DNA of 64,000 nucleotides from Streptomyces tsukubensis. Lineage in GTDB: Bacteria; Actinomycetota; Actinomycetes; Streptomycetales; Streptomycetaceae. The notes under the pieces are model-generated. The model saw nothing but the letters and a program-made list of their open reading frames with translations, was not told the DNA's origin and did no database searches. The stretch is taken from NCBI RefSeq assembly GCF_009296025.1, contig NZ_CP045178.1, positions 8,494,001 to 8,558,000 of the forward strand. The letters run 5' to 3'. Within the stretch, counting starts at the first letter, position 1. Every line of letters begins with the position of its first letter. Below are positions 15,535 through 24,597 of this stretch, piece by piece. The position numbers and the translations under genes are program-made.

Positions 15535-16560
15535 ATGATCATCGACTGCCACGGTCACTACACCACCGCTCCGGCCGCGCTGGGCGAGTGGCGGGACCGT
15601 CAGGTCGCCGCGCTCAACGACACGTCCGTGCCCCCGAACGCCGCTGACCCGCGCATCAGCGACGACGACCTGCGGCAGAGCATCGAGGCCAACCAACTGC
15701 GCTCGATGGACGAGCGAGGCGTCGACCTGACCGTCTTCTCGCCGCGGGCCTCCTTCATGGCGCACCACATCGGCGACTTCGCGACCTCCGCGCGGTGGGC
15801 GGAGATATGCAACGACCTCTGCCACCGCGTCAGCACTCTCTACCCGGAGCGCTTCGCTCCCGCGGTGATGCTGCCCCAGTCGCCCGGTGTCGACCCCGCG
15901 ACCTGCGTGCCCGAACTCATCAGGTGCGCGGAGGAACTGGGAGCTGTCGCGGTCAACCTCAACCCGGACCCGTCCGGTGGGCACTGGACCGCGCCGCCCC
16001 TGACCGACCGCTCCTGGTACCCGGTCTACGAGAAGCTCGTCGAGTACGACCTCCCGGCGATGGTCCACGTGAGCACCAGCGTCAACCCCGCTTTCCACAC
16101 GACCGGCGCGCACTACCTCAACGCCGACACCACGGTGTTCATGCAGCTGATCCAGGGCGACCTGTTCCGGGACTTCCCCGCACTGCGCCTCGTCATCCCG
16201 CACGGCGGAGGCGCGGTCCCGTACCACTGGGGCCGTTTCCGAGGCCTGGCGATGGCGCTCGGCAGGCCGACGCTTGAGGAACACGTCCTCGGCAACGTCT
16301 TCTTCGACACCTGCGTCTACCACCAGCCCGGCGTCGACCTCCTGCTCGACGTCGTTCCGACCCGCAACGTCCTCTTCGCCTCGGAGGCCATCGGCGCCGT
16401 CCGCGCCGTCGACCCGGACACCGGTCACCACTTCGACGACACCCGCCGCTATGTGGAGCACGCGGGGCTGTCCACCGCCGACCTGGCCGCAGTCCAGGAA
16501 CACAACGCCCGCTCCGTCTACCCCCGGCTGGACGCCCTGCTGCGCGGCCAGGACCGCTGA
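15535..16560 (+). CDS. ligJ: 4-oxalomesaconate hydratase (LigJ-like amidohydrolase)
   Basis: The enzyme hydrates 4-oxalomesaconate to 4-carboxy-4-hydroxy-2-oxoadipate. The protein has 341 aa and is a member of the amidohydrolase superfamily (PF04909). The metal-binding HxH is in IIDCHGHYTT, a further His is in IPHGGGAVPYHWGR, and the family-typical FASEAIGAVRAVDPDTGH replaces the usual TDxP aspartate motif with SE, as in LigJ proteins. It starts at ATG 15535 behind AAAAGGA; longer frames start inside galD and are rejected. It is followed 18 bp later by the aldolase gene, giving consecutive pathway steps. Confidence 0.9.
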   Translation: MIIDCHGHYTTAPAALGEWRDRQVAALNDTSVPPNAADPRISDDDLRQSIEANQLRSMDERGVDLTVFSPRASFMAHHIGDFATSARWAEICNDLCHRVSTLYPERFAPAVMLPQSPGVDPATCVPELIRCAEELGAVAVNLNPDPSGGHWTAPPLTDRSWYPVYEKLVEYDLPAMVHVSTSVNPAFHTTGAHYLNADTTVFMQLIQGDLFRDFPALRLVIPHGGGAVPYHWGRFRGLAMALGRPTLEEHVLGNVFFDTCVYHQPGVDLLLDVVPTRNVLFASEAIGAVRAVDPDTGHHFDDTRRYVEHAGLSTADLAAVQEHNARSVYPRLDALLRGQDR

Positions 16561-16578
16561 ACCCGGAAGGAACCTCCC

Positions 16579-17262
16579 ATGTACGAAACCGGAGTAGTGC
16601 ACCGCTCCGTCACCCGGCCGCCTCGCGAGGCCGTCGAAGCGCTCTCCTCGTTCGGTGTCAGCACCCTCCACGAGGCGATGGGCCGCACCGGCCTCATGCG
16701 CCCCTACATCCGGCCCGTCTACCGGGGCGCGGCTCTCTGCGGACCCGCTGTGACCGTCCTGCTGCAACCTGGCGACAACTGGATGCTGCACGTGGCCGCC
16801 GAGCAACTGCGGCCGGGCGACGTCCTCGTGGCCGCCTGTACCACCGAGTGTGAGGACGGCTTCTTCGGCGAACTGCTCGCCACCTCGATGCGGGCCCGCG
16901 GAGGCACGGGACTGGTCATCGACGGCGGCTGCCGCGATGTCGCCGCCCTGGAGGAGATGGACTTCCCCGTCTTCAGCCGGGCGGTCAACTCCAAGGGGAC
17001 CGTCAAGGCCACCGTCGGCTCGGTCAACATCCCGGTCGTCTGCGCCAACGCACTCGTCCACCCCGGCGACGTGGTCGTGGCGGACGTCGACGGCGTCGCC
17101 GTCGTACCGGCCGAGCGCGCCGCCGAGGTCGCGGAGGCCGCACGACGGCGCGAGGACAACGAGGAGGAGAAGCGCCGCAGGTTCGCGGCAGGCGAACTCG
17201 GCCTGGACCTCTACGCGATGCGCGAGAAGCTCGCGGACGCCGGCCTCAGGTACGTGGACTGA
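16579..17262 (+). CDS. ligK: 4-carboxy-4-hydroxy-2-oxoadipate aldolase / oxaloacetate decarboxylase (RraA family)
   Basis: A class II, divalent-metal aldolase that splits 4-carboxy-4-hydroxy-2-oxoadipate to pyruvate and oxaloacetate (LigK/GalC). The protein has 227 aa with the RraA-like fold: early [12 protein letters not shown], the phosphate/carboxylate loop [20 protein letters not shown], and the signature [12 protein letters not shown] supplying the conserved Arg-Asp pair. The C-terminal helical extension is normal for this subgroup. Its TGA overlaps the next gene's ATG at 17262 (TGATG), so translation is coupled. Confidence 0.9.
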   Translation: MYETGVVHRSVTRPPREAVEALSSFGVSTLHEAMGRTGLMRPYIRPVYRGAALCGPAVTVLLQPGDNWMLHVAAEQLRPGDVLVAACTTECEDGFFGELLATSMRARGGTGLVIDGGCRDVAALEEMDFPVFSRAVNSKGTVKATVGSVNIPVVCANALVHPGDVVVADVDGVAVVPAERAAEVAEAARRREDNEEEKRRRFAAGELGLDLYAMREKLADAGLRYVD

Positions 17263-18215
17263 TGGCCGCAGGCAGCCGACCCGAGGAGCAGCCGGTGAGC
17301 ACCGTTCCCCCCAAGACCCCCGGCTGGCTGGACTGGCACCCCTCGCCTTCCCGCCCCGCCTTCACCCTGCCACCCGGCACCGTCGACGCGCACTGCCATG
17401 TCTTCGGCCCGTCGGCCGAGTTCCCCTTCGCGCCGGAACGCAAGTACACCCCGTGCGACGCGGGCAAGGACCAGCTCTTCGCCCTCCGCGACCACCTCGG
17501 CGTCAGCCGCAACGTCATCGTCCAGGCGACCTGTCACGGCGCCGACAACAGCGCCATGGTCGACGCCGTGCGGGCGGCGGGAGGCCGGGCGCGCGGCGTC
17601 GCCACCGTACGGCCTGACGTCTCCGACGCCGAACTGCGCGGACTCGACGCGGCAGGTGTCCGAGGGGTGCGCTTCAACTTCCTCAAGCGGCTGGTCAGCG
17701 CCGCGCCCAAGGACGACCTCGCCGCCATCGCCAAGCGCATCGCACCGCTCGGCTGGCACGTCGTCATCTACTTCGAGAGCGCCGACCTCGAAGAGCTTGA
17801 GGACTTCTTCGCCACACTGCCGACGCCCCTCGTGATCGACCACATGGGCCGCCCGGACGTCGGCGAGCCCGTGGGAGGGCCGGAGTTCTCCCGGTTCCTG
17901 CGGTTCGTCGACGACAATCACGCGTGGGTGAAGGTGAGCTGTCCCGAGCGGCTGAGCGCCACCGGGCCCGCCGCGCTCGACGGCGAGCGACACGCCTACC
18001 GGGACGTGGTGCCGTTCGCCCGCCGTGTCGTCGAGGAGTTCCCCGACTCCGTCCTCTGGGGCACCGACTGGCCACACCCGAACCTCACCGACCACATGCC
18101 CGACGACGGTCTGCTCGTCGACCACGTCCCGCACGTCGCCGTCACCCCCGAACTGCGCCACAAACTGCTGGTGGCCAACCCGGCACGCCTCTACTGGCCC
18201 GGCGAAACCGTCTGA
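17262..18215 (+). CDS. ligI: 2-pyrone-4,6-dicarboxylate hydrolase (LigI-like amidohydrolase)
   Basis: The enzyme opens the lactone 2-pyrone-4,6-dicarboxylate to 4-oxalomesaconate. The protein has 317 aa. It has the HxH pair in GTVDAHCHVFGP (near residue 48), an RFNFLKR arginine cluster for the carboxylates, His in VIDHMGRPD and Asp in WGTDWPHPN. This matches the LigI subgroup of amidohydrolases. The N-terminus has about 20 extra residues; an in-frame GTG at 17295 is an alternative start. Presence of LigI implies that the pathway meets PDC, typically from ring-cleaved 3-O-methylgallate or from gallate side reactions. Confidence 0.88.
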   Translation: MAAGSRPEEQPVSTVPPKTPGWLDWHPSPSRPAFTLPPGTVDAHCHVFGPSAEFPFAPERKYTPCDAGKDQLFALRDHLGVSRNVIVQATCHGADNSAMVDAVRAAGGRARGVATVRPDVSDAELRGLDAAGVRGVRFNFLKRLVSAAPKDDLAAIAKRIAPLGWHVVIYFESADLEELEDFFATLPTPLVIDHMGRPDVGEPVGGPEFSRFLRFVDDNHAWVKVSCPERLSATGPAALDGERHAYRDVVPFARRVVEEFPDSVLWGTDWPHPNLTDHMPDDGLLVDHVPHVAVTPELRHKLLVANPARLYWPGETV

Positions 18216-18279
18216 CCACGACGGGGTGGAACGGTCGGCGCCCTCGCCCGACCCCGGCTCCGCGTCGAAGGCCCCTCCC

Positions 18280-18307
18280 GCGCGGCGACACCCTGCCGTC
18301 GCCGCGC
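18280..18307 (+). terminator. Intra-operon GC hairpin between ligI and MFS genes
   Basis: GCGCGGCGAC (18280-18289) pairs with GTCGCCGCGC (18298-18307) across an 8-base loop in the 191-bp spacer. It may attenuate or protect the upstream message, so the transporter could be less expressed or separately transcribed. Confidence 0.5.
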
Positions 18308-18406
18308 CGGTCAGACCCTCACGCGGGCCCGGCGAGCCCCCGCGGGGCCGCGCCACACAGGTGTCCCGTCCCACCCGCACCGTACCGATCCGACAAAGGC
18401 GTCCTC

Positions 18407-19771
18407 ATGCGGCACTCCAACGCGGCGAACCGGCTCGACCGGCTGCCCATCTCCCGCTTCCACAAGATCACCCTGCTCGCCGTCTCCTTCGCCTACTTCT
18501 TCGAGTTCGCGGACATCAACGCCTTCGCGACCACCGCCCCACGCCTGATCGACCTGTGGGGCACGACCGTGGACCAGGTCGCCTACGTCACCTCGCTGTC
18601 GTTCGTCGGCATGTTCTTCGGCTCGGTGATCGCCGGGTGGGCCGCCGACCGATGGGGCCGCAAGAAGACGCTGATCCGGACGACGCTGGCCTTCGGCGTC
18701 TTCTCCTTCGCGTCCGTCTTCTCGTGGGACATCGTGTCGCTGGGTGTATTCCGGGTACTCACCTCGGCGGGCCTCTCCGCGATGACCGTGGTGGCGGTCA
18801 TCTACGTCAGCGAGCTGTTCCCGGCCGCCGTCCGCGGCAAGTACCAGGCCTACGCCATCGTCATCGGTATCTGCGGCACGCCTGTCACCAACCTCATCGC
18901 CAGCGCGGTCGTCCCGCTCAGCGACTGGTCGTGGCGGCTCGTGTACCTGTGGGGGGCGGCTGGCGTCTTCTTCGTGTTCTTCGCCCGCCACCTCAGGGAA
19001 TCGCCCCGCTGGCACGAGAGCAAAGGCGAGTACGACAAGGCGGACGCCGTCCTGCGGGAGATCGAGAGCCGTGTCACCGCGGAGAAGGGGCCGCTCGCGG
19101 AGCCCGCGCCCCCCGTCGAGGAACCTCCCGCGTACAAGGCGCCGCTCAGGCTCCTCCTCAAGAAGAAGTACCTCCTGCCGACCCTGCTTCTCACCGTCCT
19201 CTGGGTGACCCAGACGATCGGCTTCTTCGGCTACTCCAGCTGGGCGCCGACCCTGCTGGCCAAGGAAGGCTTCAGCGTCGAGAAGTCGATCTTCTACGTG
19301 GCCCTCACCACGGTCGGAGCGCCACTCGGCTCCTACCTGGCGGCTCTGGTCACCGACAGGTTCGAGCGCAAGTGGTGCCTCGTCGCCTTCGGTACCGTCA
19401 TCGCCGCCTGCGGTCTCCTGTACGGGCTCACCTTCAACCCGGTGCTGATCGTGGTCTTCGGCTTCCTGGTGAACCTCTTCGAGCGTGGATACACGGCCCT
19501 GGGCTACGCCTACTCACCGGAACTGTTCGACACCCGCGGCCGGTCCCTGGGCACAGGCGTCTCCTACGGCCTCGGCCGTCTGTCGAACGCCGCGGGACCG
19601 CTGATCATCGCCGCGCTCTACAACCGCACCGGTTACCAGAGCGTCTTCCTGTTCATCGCCGCCACCTGGCTCGTCGGCGCTCTCGTCCTCGCCGTCTTCG
19701 GTCCCTTGACCCGCCGCAAGCGCGGGCCGGCCGAGGCCACGCCCGCGGAGACGAGTCCGGCCGAGGTGTGA
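18407..19771 (+). CDS. MFS transporter (sugar/aromatic-acid type)
   Basis: The 454-aa membrane protein has about 12 helices. It shows the MFS loops WAADRWGRKKTLIR and YVSELFPAAVRGKYQA, a central hydrophilic loop (TAEKGPLAEPAPPVEEPPAY) between helices 6 and 7, and FERGYTALGYAYSPELFDTRGR in the second half. It is the last gene of the gallate-type operon and is unlike the AAHS transporter at 9361, so the region has two uptake or export systems. Import of PDC, a methylated gallate or a related dicarboxylate is plausible but unproven. The start ATG has AAAGG upstream. Confidence 0.8.
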   Translation: MRHSNAANRLDRLPISRFHKITLLAVSFAYFFEFADINAFATTAPRLIDLWGTTVDQVAYVTSLSFVGMFFGSVIAGWAADRWGRKKTLIRTTLAFGVFSFASVFSWDIVSLGVFRVLTSAGLSAMTVVAVIYVSELFPAAVRGKYQAYAIVIGICGTPVTNLIASAVVPLSDWSWRLVYLWGAAGVFFVFFARHLRESPRWHESKGEYDKADAVLREIESRVTAEKGPLAEPAPPVEEPPAYKAPLRLLLKKKYLLPTLLLTVLWVTQTIGFFGYSSWAPTLLAKEGFSVEKSIFYVALTTVGAPLGSYLAALVTDRFERKWCLVAFGTVIAACGLLYGLTFNPVLIVVFGFLVNLFERGYTALGYAYSPELFDTRGRSLGTGVSYGLGRLSNAAGPLIIAALYNRTGYQSVFLFIAATWLVGALVLAVFGPLTRRKRGPAEATPAETSPAEV

Positions 19772-20098
19772 GACGACCTTCGCCGGAAACCGCGGACGGC
19801 AGAGCATCCTCGCAGTGACCGCTCGTCCGACCGAAGAACGCCGGGTTCGAGGAAGCGGTAGCGATGCCTACAACTTCCGTACAGGAAGAAGCGGTTGACC
19901 GGGTCTTCCCGTGTTGCTCCACTGCCTGCCGGCCCAGGTCGAACCCGAGCCCCCCGCCGGCCGCCGTCACCCGTCGTGCACCTTGTCATCGGCCGGGACA
20001 CCGATGTTCTGCTTCGTGGCCTGGTCGTCCCCCCGGACTTGCGGTACGGAGCGACCCCACCGGCTGAAGCCGGGCTGCTCGCCTTGGGTGGAGCCCAC
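19772..20098. other. Gap between converging MFS and TetR genes, with possible short ORF
   Basis: A minus-strand frame from GTG 20098, directly after the TetR stop codon, runs to 19967 (43 aa, ending PADDKVHDG). It has GC-biased third positions, so a coupled small protein or the eroded end of a longer gene is possible. I recognise no family. The rest shows nothing convincing. Confidence 0.3.
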
Positions 20099-20809
20099 CT
20101 ACTCGGCGGGGGAGCGCAGAGCTGTGATGCCCGTGAGGACGAGGTCGATCCCGGCGAGGAACTGTTCGCGGTCGTCGTGCTCGCGCATGTGGTTCGCGAC
20201 GGCCCGGGTGAACGGGTACTCGACGGGATCCAGCTCCTCCCACGCCCTCGATACGGTGCCGAGGAATTCGGCGCGGTCCATGCCGGGCCCCAGAACCTGG
20301 GCGTTCACGGTGTTGGCGGAGTTCTGGCCTGCGGCCCCGAGGGTGTAGTGCACCAGCGCGGAGGTCGCCGTGAACCAGTTGCCCTCGGGTACACCCAGTG
20401 CGCGGACCTGTCTGCCGACGCTCTCGAAGACACGGGGCGCCACCGACTGCCACGGGCTGCGGGAGAGTTGCGTGGCGAGCTGCGTCGCCAGCCACGGGTG
20501 TTCCTCGATCGCCTCGAACAGGCCGAGTGCGACGGCCCGGATCTCCTCCTGCGGTGAGTCCCCGGAGTCGGCGGGCTCAACGGCCAGAGCGGCGGCCACG
20601 ACGGAGTCGGTCACGGCGTCGAGCAGCTCGCTCTTGTTGGCCACATGCCAATAGATCGCGCCGGGTCCTGTGGCGAGGCGCTCGGTCAGCGCCCGGAACG
20701 TCAGCCCGCCCTCGCCGGCCGTGTCGAGCAGTTCGACGGCCGCCTTGACGATGCGTTCCCGGGAGAGCGCCTCTGTGCGTCGCTGTGTCCGACGTGCCCG
20801 CGTGGTCAT
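20099..20809 (-). CDS. TetR/AcrR-family transcriptional regulator
   Basis: The 236-aa repressor-type protein has a basic leader (MTTRARRTQRRTEALSRERI) and an N-terminal helix-turn-helix in which LTFRALTERLATGPGAIYWH and VANKSELLDAVTD form the recognition region. The all-helical C-terminal ligand domain resembles the TetR_C group (VHYTLGAAGQNSANT). I place the start at ATG 20809; the longer frame upstream is low-quality. It is 140 bp from the DUF3152 gene on the same strand, with no obvious efflux gene adjacent, so its target is unclear. Confidence 0.85.
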   Translation of the reverse strand: MTTRARRTQRRTEALSRERIVKAAVELLDTAGEGGLTFRALTERLATGPGAIYWHVANKSELLDAVTDSVVAAALAVEPADSGDSPQEEIRAVALGLFEAIEEHPWLATQLATQLSRSPWQSVAPRVFESVGRQVRALGVPEGNWFTATSALVHYTLGAAGQNSANTVNAQVLGPGMDRAEFLGTVSRAWEELDPVEYPFTRAVANHMREHDDREQFLAGIDLVLTGITALRSPAE

Positions 20810-20949
20810 ACCGCCATTTTGCCATAGCTGGAGCAGTGTTCCAATGTCGAGCGGCGCACCGGAGAGAGGTCGGATGCCGCAGCGGTATTGAGTCCCTCGT
20901 GCGTGACTCCGCACGTCCGCGAGCCATCGGGCGCAGGGCGGCCTCCGGC

Positions 20950-21873
20950 TCACGGCACCTTGGGGCCCCCGAGGTAGGTGCCGCTGCTGTCGTAGGGCCA
21001 GGCGTTGGCGCGGCAGCCGCGCAGCCCGTCTATCTGCTGCATCATCGCCGGGGCGGGGAGGCCGGGGCCCGGGCAGGTCTCGTGGCCGTGGCCGATGCGG
21101 TGCCCGACCTCGTGGTTGATGATCAGTGCCCGGTACTCGTGCAGGGGTCCTGAGAACTCGGGCGAACCCGTCTGCCAGCGTTTGAGGTTCACGATGACCT
21201 GGTCGCCGACATCGCAATTCACCTCGCCGTGGGTGTGCAGCCCGGCAGCTCCGCAGAGCCGGTCCACCGTGTCCGGCGTCGCGATCTTCACCTCGAAGTC
21301 GTACGGGCCGGAGGAGACCAGCTGAAAGCCGTTCCGGCCGTCGGTGGTCCAGCCTCGCCGGTCGGCCAGGACGGTGTGGATCTCCTGGGCCGCGGCGTTG
21401 GCCGAGAGGCCCGTGCCGCCTTCCACCTCCACTTTGTAACGGCGGACGGTGCCCTTCCCGCTCGCGTCACCGGAGGCTGTCGCGGTGGTGAACGTGCCGG
21501 TCCCGGCCTGTGCGATGTCGAGCGAGGACGAGGGTGAGGGCGTGGGTGTGGGAGTGGGGGACGGCGTCGGGTGGTGGGCACTCTTCGACGGCGCGGTGTC
21601 CGTCTCCTCCGTGGCGGGGACGTGGGCCGGTTGCCGCGTGACACCGGTCTCCCCGGCGCCGGGTTCCGCGGCCGACTCGGCGGTGTCGCCATGCCCGTAC
21701 ACCACCATCAGCACCAGCGCCGTGGCGCCTCCCAGCGCCACCAGCCCGAGCAGGCGCCCTCGGGGCCCGGGTGAGCGGCGACGAGCGCGGTGGGACGTGG
21801 GTCCTTCCTCCTGCGCGGAGGGGGTGCTGTTGCCCAAGGAGTGTCGGGCGGAGGGTTTTCTGGCATGGCTCAT
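20950..21873 (-). CDS. Membrane-anchored/secreted DUF3152 putative zinc metalloprotease
   Basis: The 307-aa protein has a basic cytoplasmic N-terminus, one membrane segment (LLGLVALGGATALVLMVVYG, about residues 42-61), a Ser/Thr/Pro-rich linker (TPSPTPTPTPSPSSS) and a C-terminal domain of about 190 residues with INHEVGHRIGHGHETCPG. The HExxHxxGxxH-like motif is a metzincin-type zinc site, with cysteines nearby (CGAAGL, VNCDVGD, CRANAW). Proteins of this DUF3152 type are widespread in actinomycetes, but I know of no firm function. It is divergent from the two-component operon. Confidence 0.8.
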   Translation of the reverse strand: MSHARKPSARHSLGNSTPSAQEEGPTSHRARRRSPGPRGRLLGLVALGGATALVLMVVYGHGDTAESAAEPGAGETGVTRQPAHVPATEETDTAPSKSAHHPTPSPTPTPTPSPSSSLDIAQAGTGTFTTATASGDASGKGTVRRYKVEVEGGTGLSANAAAQEIHTVLADRRGWTTDGRNGFQLVSSGPYDFEVKIATPDTVDRLCGAAGLHTHGEVNCDVGDQVIVNLKRWQTGSPEFSGPLHEYRALIINHEVGHRIGHGHETCPGPGLPAPAMMQQIDGLRGCRANAWPYDSSGTYLGGPKVP

Positions 21874-22195
21874 GGGGTGTCGAGGGGTTTCCTTGTCGGT
21901 GCCCGGCGGCCGGGCAGTGGATGACGGAGCCTCGAAAGGACGAAAAGATGAAGAGACGACAAGACGAGGTGACCCCAGGCTGGTAACCCCACGTAATGGA
22001 ATGTGGCGCAAAAGGCTACGAAACAGTAACGAAGAGTGTTCCTGCGTTCCACCTGTACCCGTCTCCCCGCACTCCTGCGCGACACCTCGACCTGACGCGC
22101 TGTACCGGATCGGTTGTAAGACCATCGCGTAACGGTCGGCGTCCACCACCCCTCCCAACACCAGGCGGCGAAGTGCGCGGACGCATACTGGGAGC
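21874..22195. other. Divergent intergenic region, DUF3152 / response regulator
   Basis: 322 bp between divergent starts. It contains an AT-richer stretch near 22010-22045 and two GTAAC motifs, which may be response-regulator half-sites. No gene seen. Confidence 0.4.
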
Positions 22196-22885
22196 ATGTC
22201 CCGCGTGCTGCTCATCGAGGATGACGACTCCGTCCGCAGGGCCGTCGACCTGGGGTTGAGGCGCCAGGGCCACGAGGTCCTCACGGCGGTGACCGGAGAG
22301 GAAGGCCTGCGCCTCATGGCCTCGTTCCGGCCCGACGTGCTGGTGCTCGACCTGATGCTGCCGGGGATGCCTGGGCTCGACGTGTGCCGCAAGGTGAGGG
22401 AGAGCACGCAGTTGCCGGTCATCGTGGTGACGGCCAAAGGCGACGATGTGGATGTGGTGGTGGGCCTGGAGGCGGGCGCGGACGACTATGTGGTCAAGCC
22501 GGTCAGGGCCCGGGTCCTGGACGCCCGTATACGTGCGGTGCTGCGCCGCGCCGACGCCCCCGTGCCGACGGGGGCCAGGCCACGCGTCGAATCGCACGGC
22601 GCGTTGGTCATCGACCGGGCAGGCCTGGTCGTGGCCCGCCACGGTGAGCCGGTCCTCCTCGCCCGCTCCGAACTGAGTCTGCTACTGACCCTGTCCGCCT
22701 CGCCCGGCCGGGTGTTCAGCCGGCAGCAACTGCTCGAAGCGGTATGGGAGCACAGCTACCACGGCGACATCCGGCTGGTCGACGCCTGCGTCAAACGGCT
22801 GCGCTCCAAACTCGGCGAGACCCGCACGGAGCCCCAGTGCATCGAGACGGTGCGCGGATTCGGCTACCGCTTCCGGTCGGCGTGA
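22196..22885 (+). CDS. OmpR/PhoB-family response regulator (AfsQ1/CseB-like)
   Basis: The 229-aa protein has a receiver domain with the acidic pair in LLIEDDDSVRRA, the phospho-acceptor Asp near 51 (VLVLDLMLPG), Thr in VVTAKGDD and Lys in DDYVVKPVRARVLDAR. The C-terminal winged helix ends VDACVKRLRSKLGE and TVRGFGYRFRSA. DVDVVVGLEAGADDYVVKPV strongly resembles Streptomyces AfsQ1. The start is preceded by GGGAG. Its stop overlaps the kinase start (GTGA), so the pair is translationally coupled. The afsQ-linked sigQ gene is not visible here, so I call it a paralogue rather than AfsQ1. Confidence 0.92.
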   Translation: MSRVLLIEDDDSVRRAVDLGLRRQGHEVLTAVTGEEGLRLMASFRPDVLVLDLMLPGMPGLDVCRKVRESTQLPVIVVTAKGDDVDVVVGLEAGADDYVVKPVRARVLDARIRAVLRRADAPVPTGARPRVESHGALVIDRAGLVVARHGEPVLLARSELSLLLTLSASPGRVFSRQQLLEAVWEHSYHGDIRLVDACVKRLRSKLGETRTEPQCIETVRGFGYRFRSA

Positions 22886-24597
22886 GAGGGATGCGAGGGA
22901 AGCGACGGCCGGAAGGACCTCGGGCCACCACACCGCCCCGACGCCCCCTGAGCGGCCTCAGGACCCGGCTGGTCCTCTCCTTCGTACTGGTCGCCGCCGC
23001 CAGCTCGCTGGGCACCGGCGCCCTGACCTTCAAGGAAGCGCGTACCGGCGTTCTCCAGCAGAGCCAGGACACCGTGGTCAACCAATTCCGGCGGAGTGTC
23101 GGCACCCAGATACCCGGGCTGCCCGCCACCCCGGAACAGACCTCCCTCGACAACCTCGTGGTGCGGCTCGCACAGGACCACAGGGCGGAGGGCTGGCGGG
23201 TCCTCGCCACCTACGGCAAGCTCTCGGCCTCCTCGGCCCCCTCGTCGGGTTCCCGCGAACTGACCCCCTCACTGCGCAAATCGGTCACATCCCGCGCGGT
23301 CGCCGTCTTCCAGCGGGTACGCGTGGGCGACCGGTCCGTGCTCGTCGTCGGACTCCCGGTCACCTACACCGACGACACCTACACCACCCGCACCCTGTCC
23401 GGACTCTCCCTCTACCTCGTGGTGCCGCAGCGGACAGAACAGGCCTATGTCAACGCGTTGATCACCGCGGTGGAACACGCCACCGTGCCCGCCCTGCTGC
23501 TCGCCGCCGTGCTGGCCCTGCTGCTGGCACGGGGAGTGCTGCGTCCCGTACGGGCGCTGCGCGGAGCGACCCGCCGGATGGCCACCGGACACCTCGACAC
23601 CCGGCTCACCGTCCAGGGTGCGGACGAACTCGCCGATCTCTCAAGGTCGTTCAACGACACCGCCGCAGCGCTGGAGGAGTCCGTCGCGGAACTGCGCCGG
23701 ATGGAGAACCGGGCCCGCCGTTTCGCCGCCGACGTCTCGCACGAACTGCGGACCCCGCTGGCCGCGATGGCCGCCGTCACCGATGTCCTCGTCGACGAGG
23801 CACCACTCCTTGAGGGCGACACGGCGGCCGCGGTACGTCTCATCACCGAGGAGACCGTACGGCTCACCCGGCTGGTGGACGACCTGATGGAGATCTCCCG
23901 CTTCGACGCGGGAGCGGCCGAACTCCACCTGGACGACATCGACCTCGCCGAGTCCCTGCGCCGTACTCTCTCGGCGCGCGGGTGGTCGGCGGAGGTGGTG
24001 ACCGACCTGCCGGACGGGATACGGGCCCGGGTCGATCCCCGCCGCCTCGACGTGGTGGTCGCCAACCTGGTCGGCAACGCGCTGCGGCACGGCCGCCCAC
24101 CGGTGACATTGACACTGCGCCCGGTGGACGGAGGGCCGGGAGGAGCGGAAAGCACGGAGCGTGCCGGGCGACCGGATCAGGTCACGTCGCTGGGGCACAC
24201 CAAGCGGACCAAGCGCACGGAACGAGCGGCGGAGCCCGCCGGGCCGGGCAGGGCGGACGGGGCGAACCCGACCGGGCGGGCAGGCCCGGCGGACGAGCGG
24301 TACGGGCCCGGCCGGTGGGTGGTGATCGAGGTGGCCGACTGCGGCCCCGGCATCGACCGGGCGGCGCTGCCCCACGTCTTCGACCGCTTCTACAAGGCCA
24401 GTTCGGCGCGGGCCCGCAGCGAGAGCAGCGGCCTGGGACTCGCCATCACCGCGGAGAACGTCCATCTGCACGGCGGCCGGGTGCACGCGGCCAACAGGCA
24501 GAACGGCGGGGCGATCCTGACGGTCGTCCTACCGGCCGGCCTCCTGGAGGCGCGGGACGCGGAAGCCGGAGTGCGTGACGAAGGAGGACCCGAGTGA
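22882..24597 (+). CDS. Sensor histidine kinase with insertion in the ATPase domain
   Basis: The 571-aa membrane kinase has two membrane segments (about residues 32-50 and 195-215) flanking an extracytoplasmic sensor domain. HAMP follows, then DHp with the phospho-His near 290 (FAADVSHELRTPLAAMAA), N-box NLVGNALRHG, and G-boxes DCGPGI and SSGLGLAI. Between N- and first G-box there are about 60 extra low-complexity residues (including TKRTKRTERAAEPAGPGRAD). This insertion is unusual and probably forms a surface loop. I chose GTG 22882, which overlaps the regulator's TGA; ATG 22891 is possible. The lipoprotein gene follows with another GTGA overlap. Confidence 0.9.
   Translation: MRGMRGKRRPEGPRATTPPRRPLSGLRTRLVLSFVLVAAASSLGTGALTFKEARTGVLQQSQDTVVNQFRRSVGTQIPGLPATPEQTSLDNLVVRLAQDHRAEGWRVLATYGKLSASSAPSSGSRELTPSLRKSVTSRAVAVFQRVRVGDRSVLVVGLPVTYTDDTYTTRTLSGLSLYLVVPQRTEQAYVNALITAVEHATVPALLLAAVLALLLARGVLRPVRALRGATRRMATGHLDTRLTVQGADELADLSRSFNDTAAALEESVAELRRMENRARRFAADVSHELRTPLAAMAAVTDVLVDEAPLLEGDTAAAVRLITEETVRLTRLVDDLMEISRFDAGAAELHLDDIDLAESLRRTLSARGWSAEVVTDLPDGIRARVDPRRLDVVVANLVGNALRHGRPPVTLTLRPVDGGPGGAESTERAGRPDQVTSLGHTKRTKRTERAAEPAGPGRADGANPTGRAGPADERYGPGRWVVIEVADCGPGIDRAALPHVFDRFYKASSARARSESSGLGLAITAENVHLHGGRVHAANRQNGGAILTVVLPAGLLEARDAEAGVRDEGGPE

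Noticed and set aside
13995..15542. A 515-codon minus-strand frame opposite galD
   Set aside because: It mirrors the third-position GC of the plus-strand gene and shows no domain; it is an antisense shadow.
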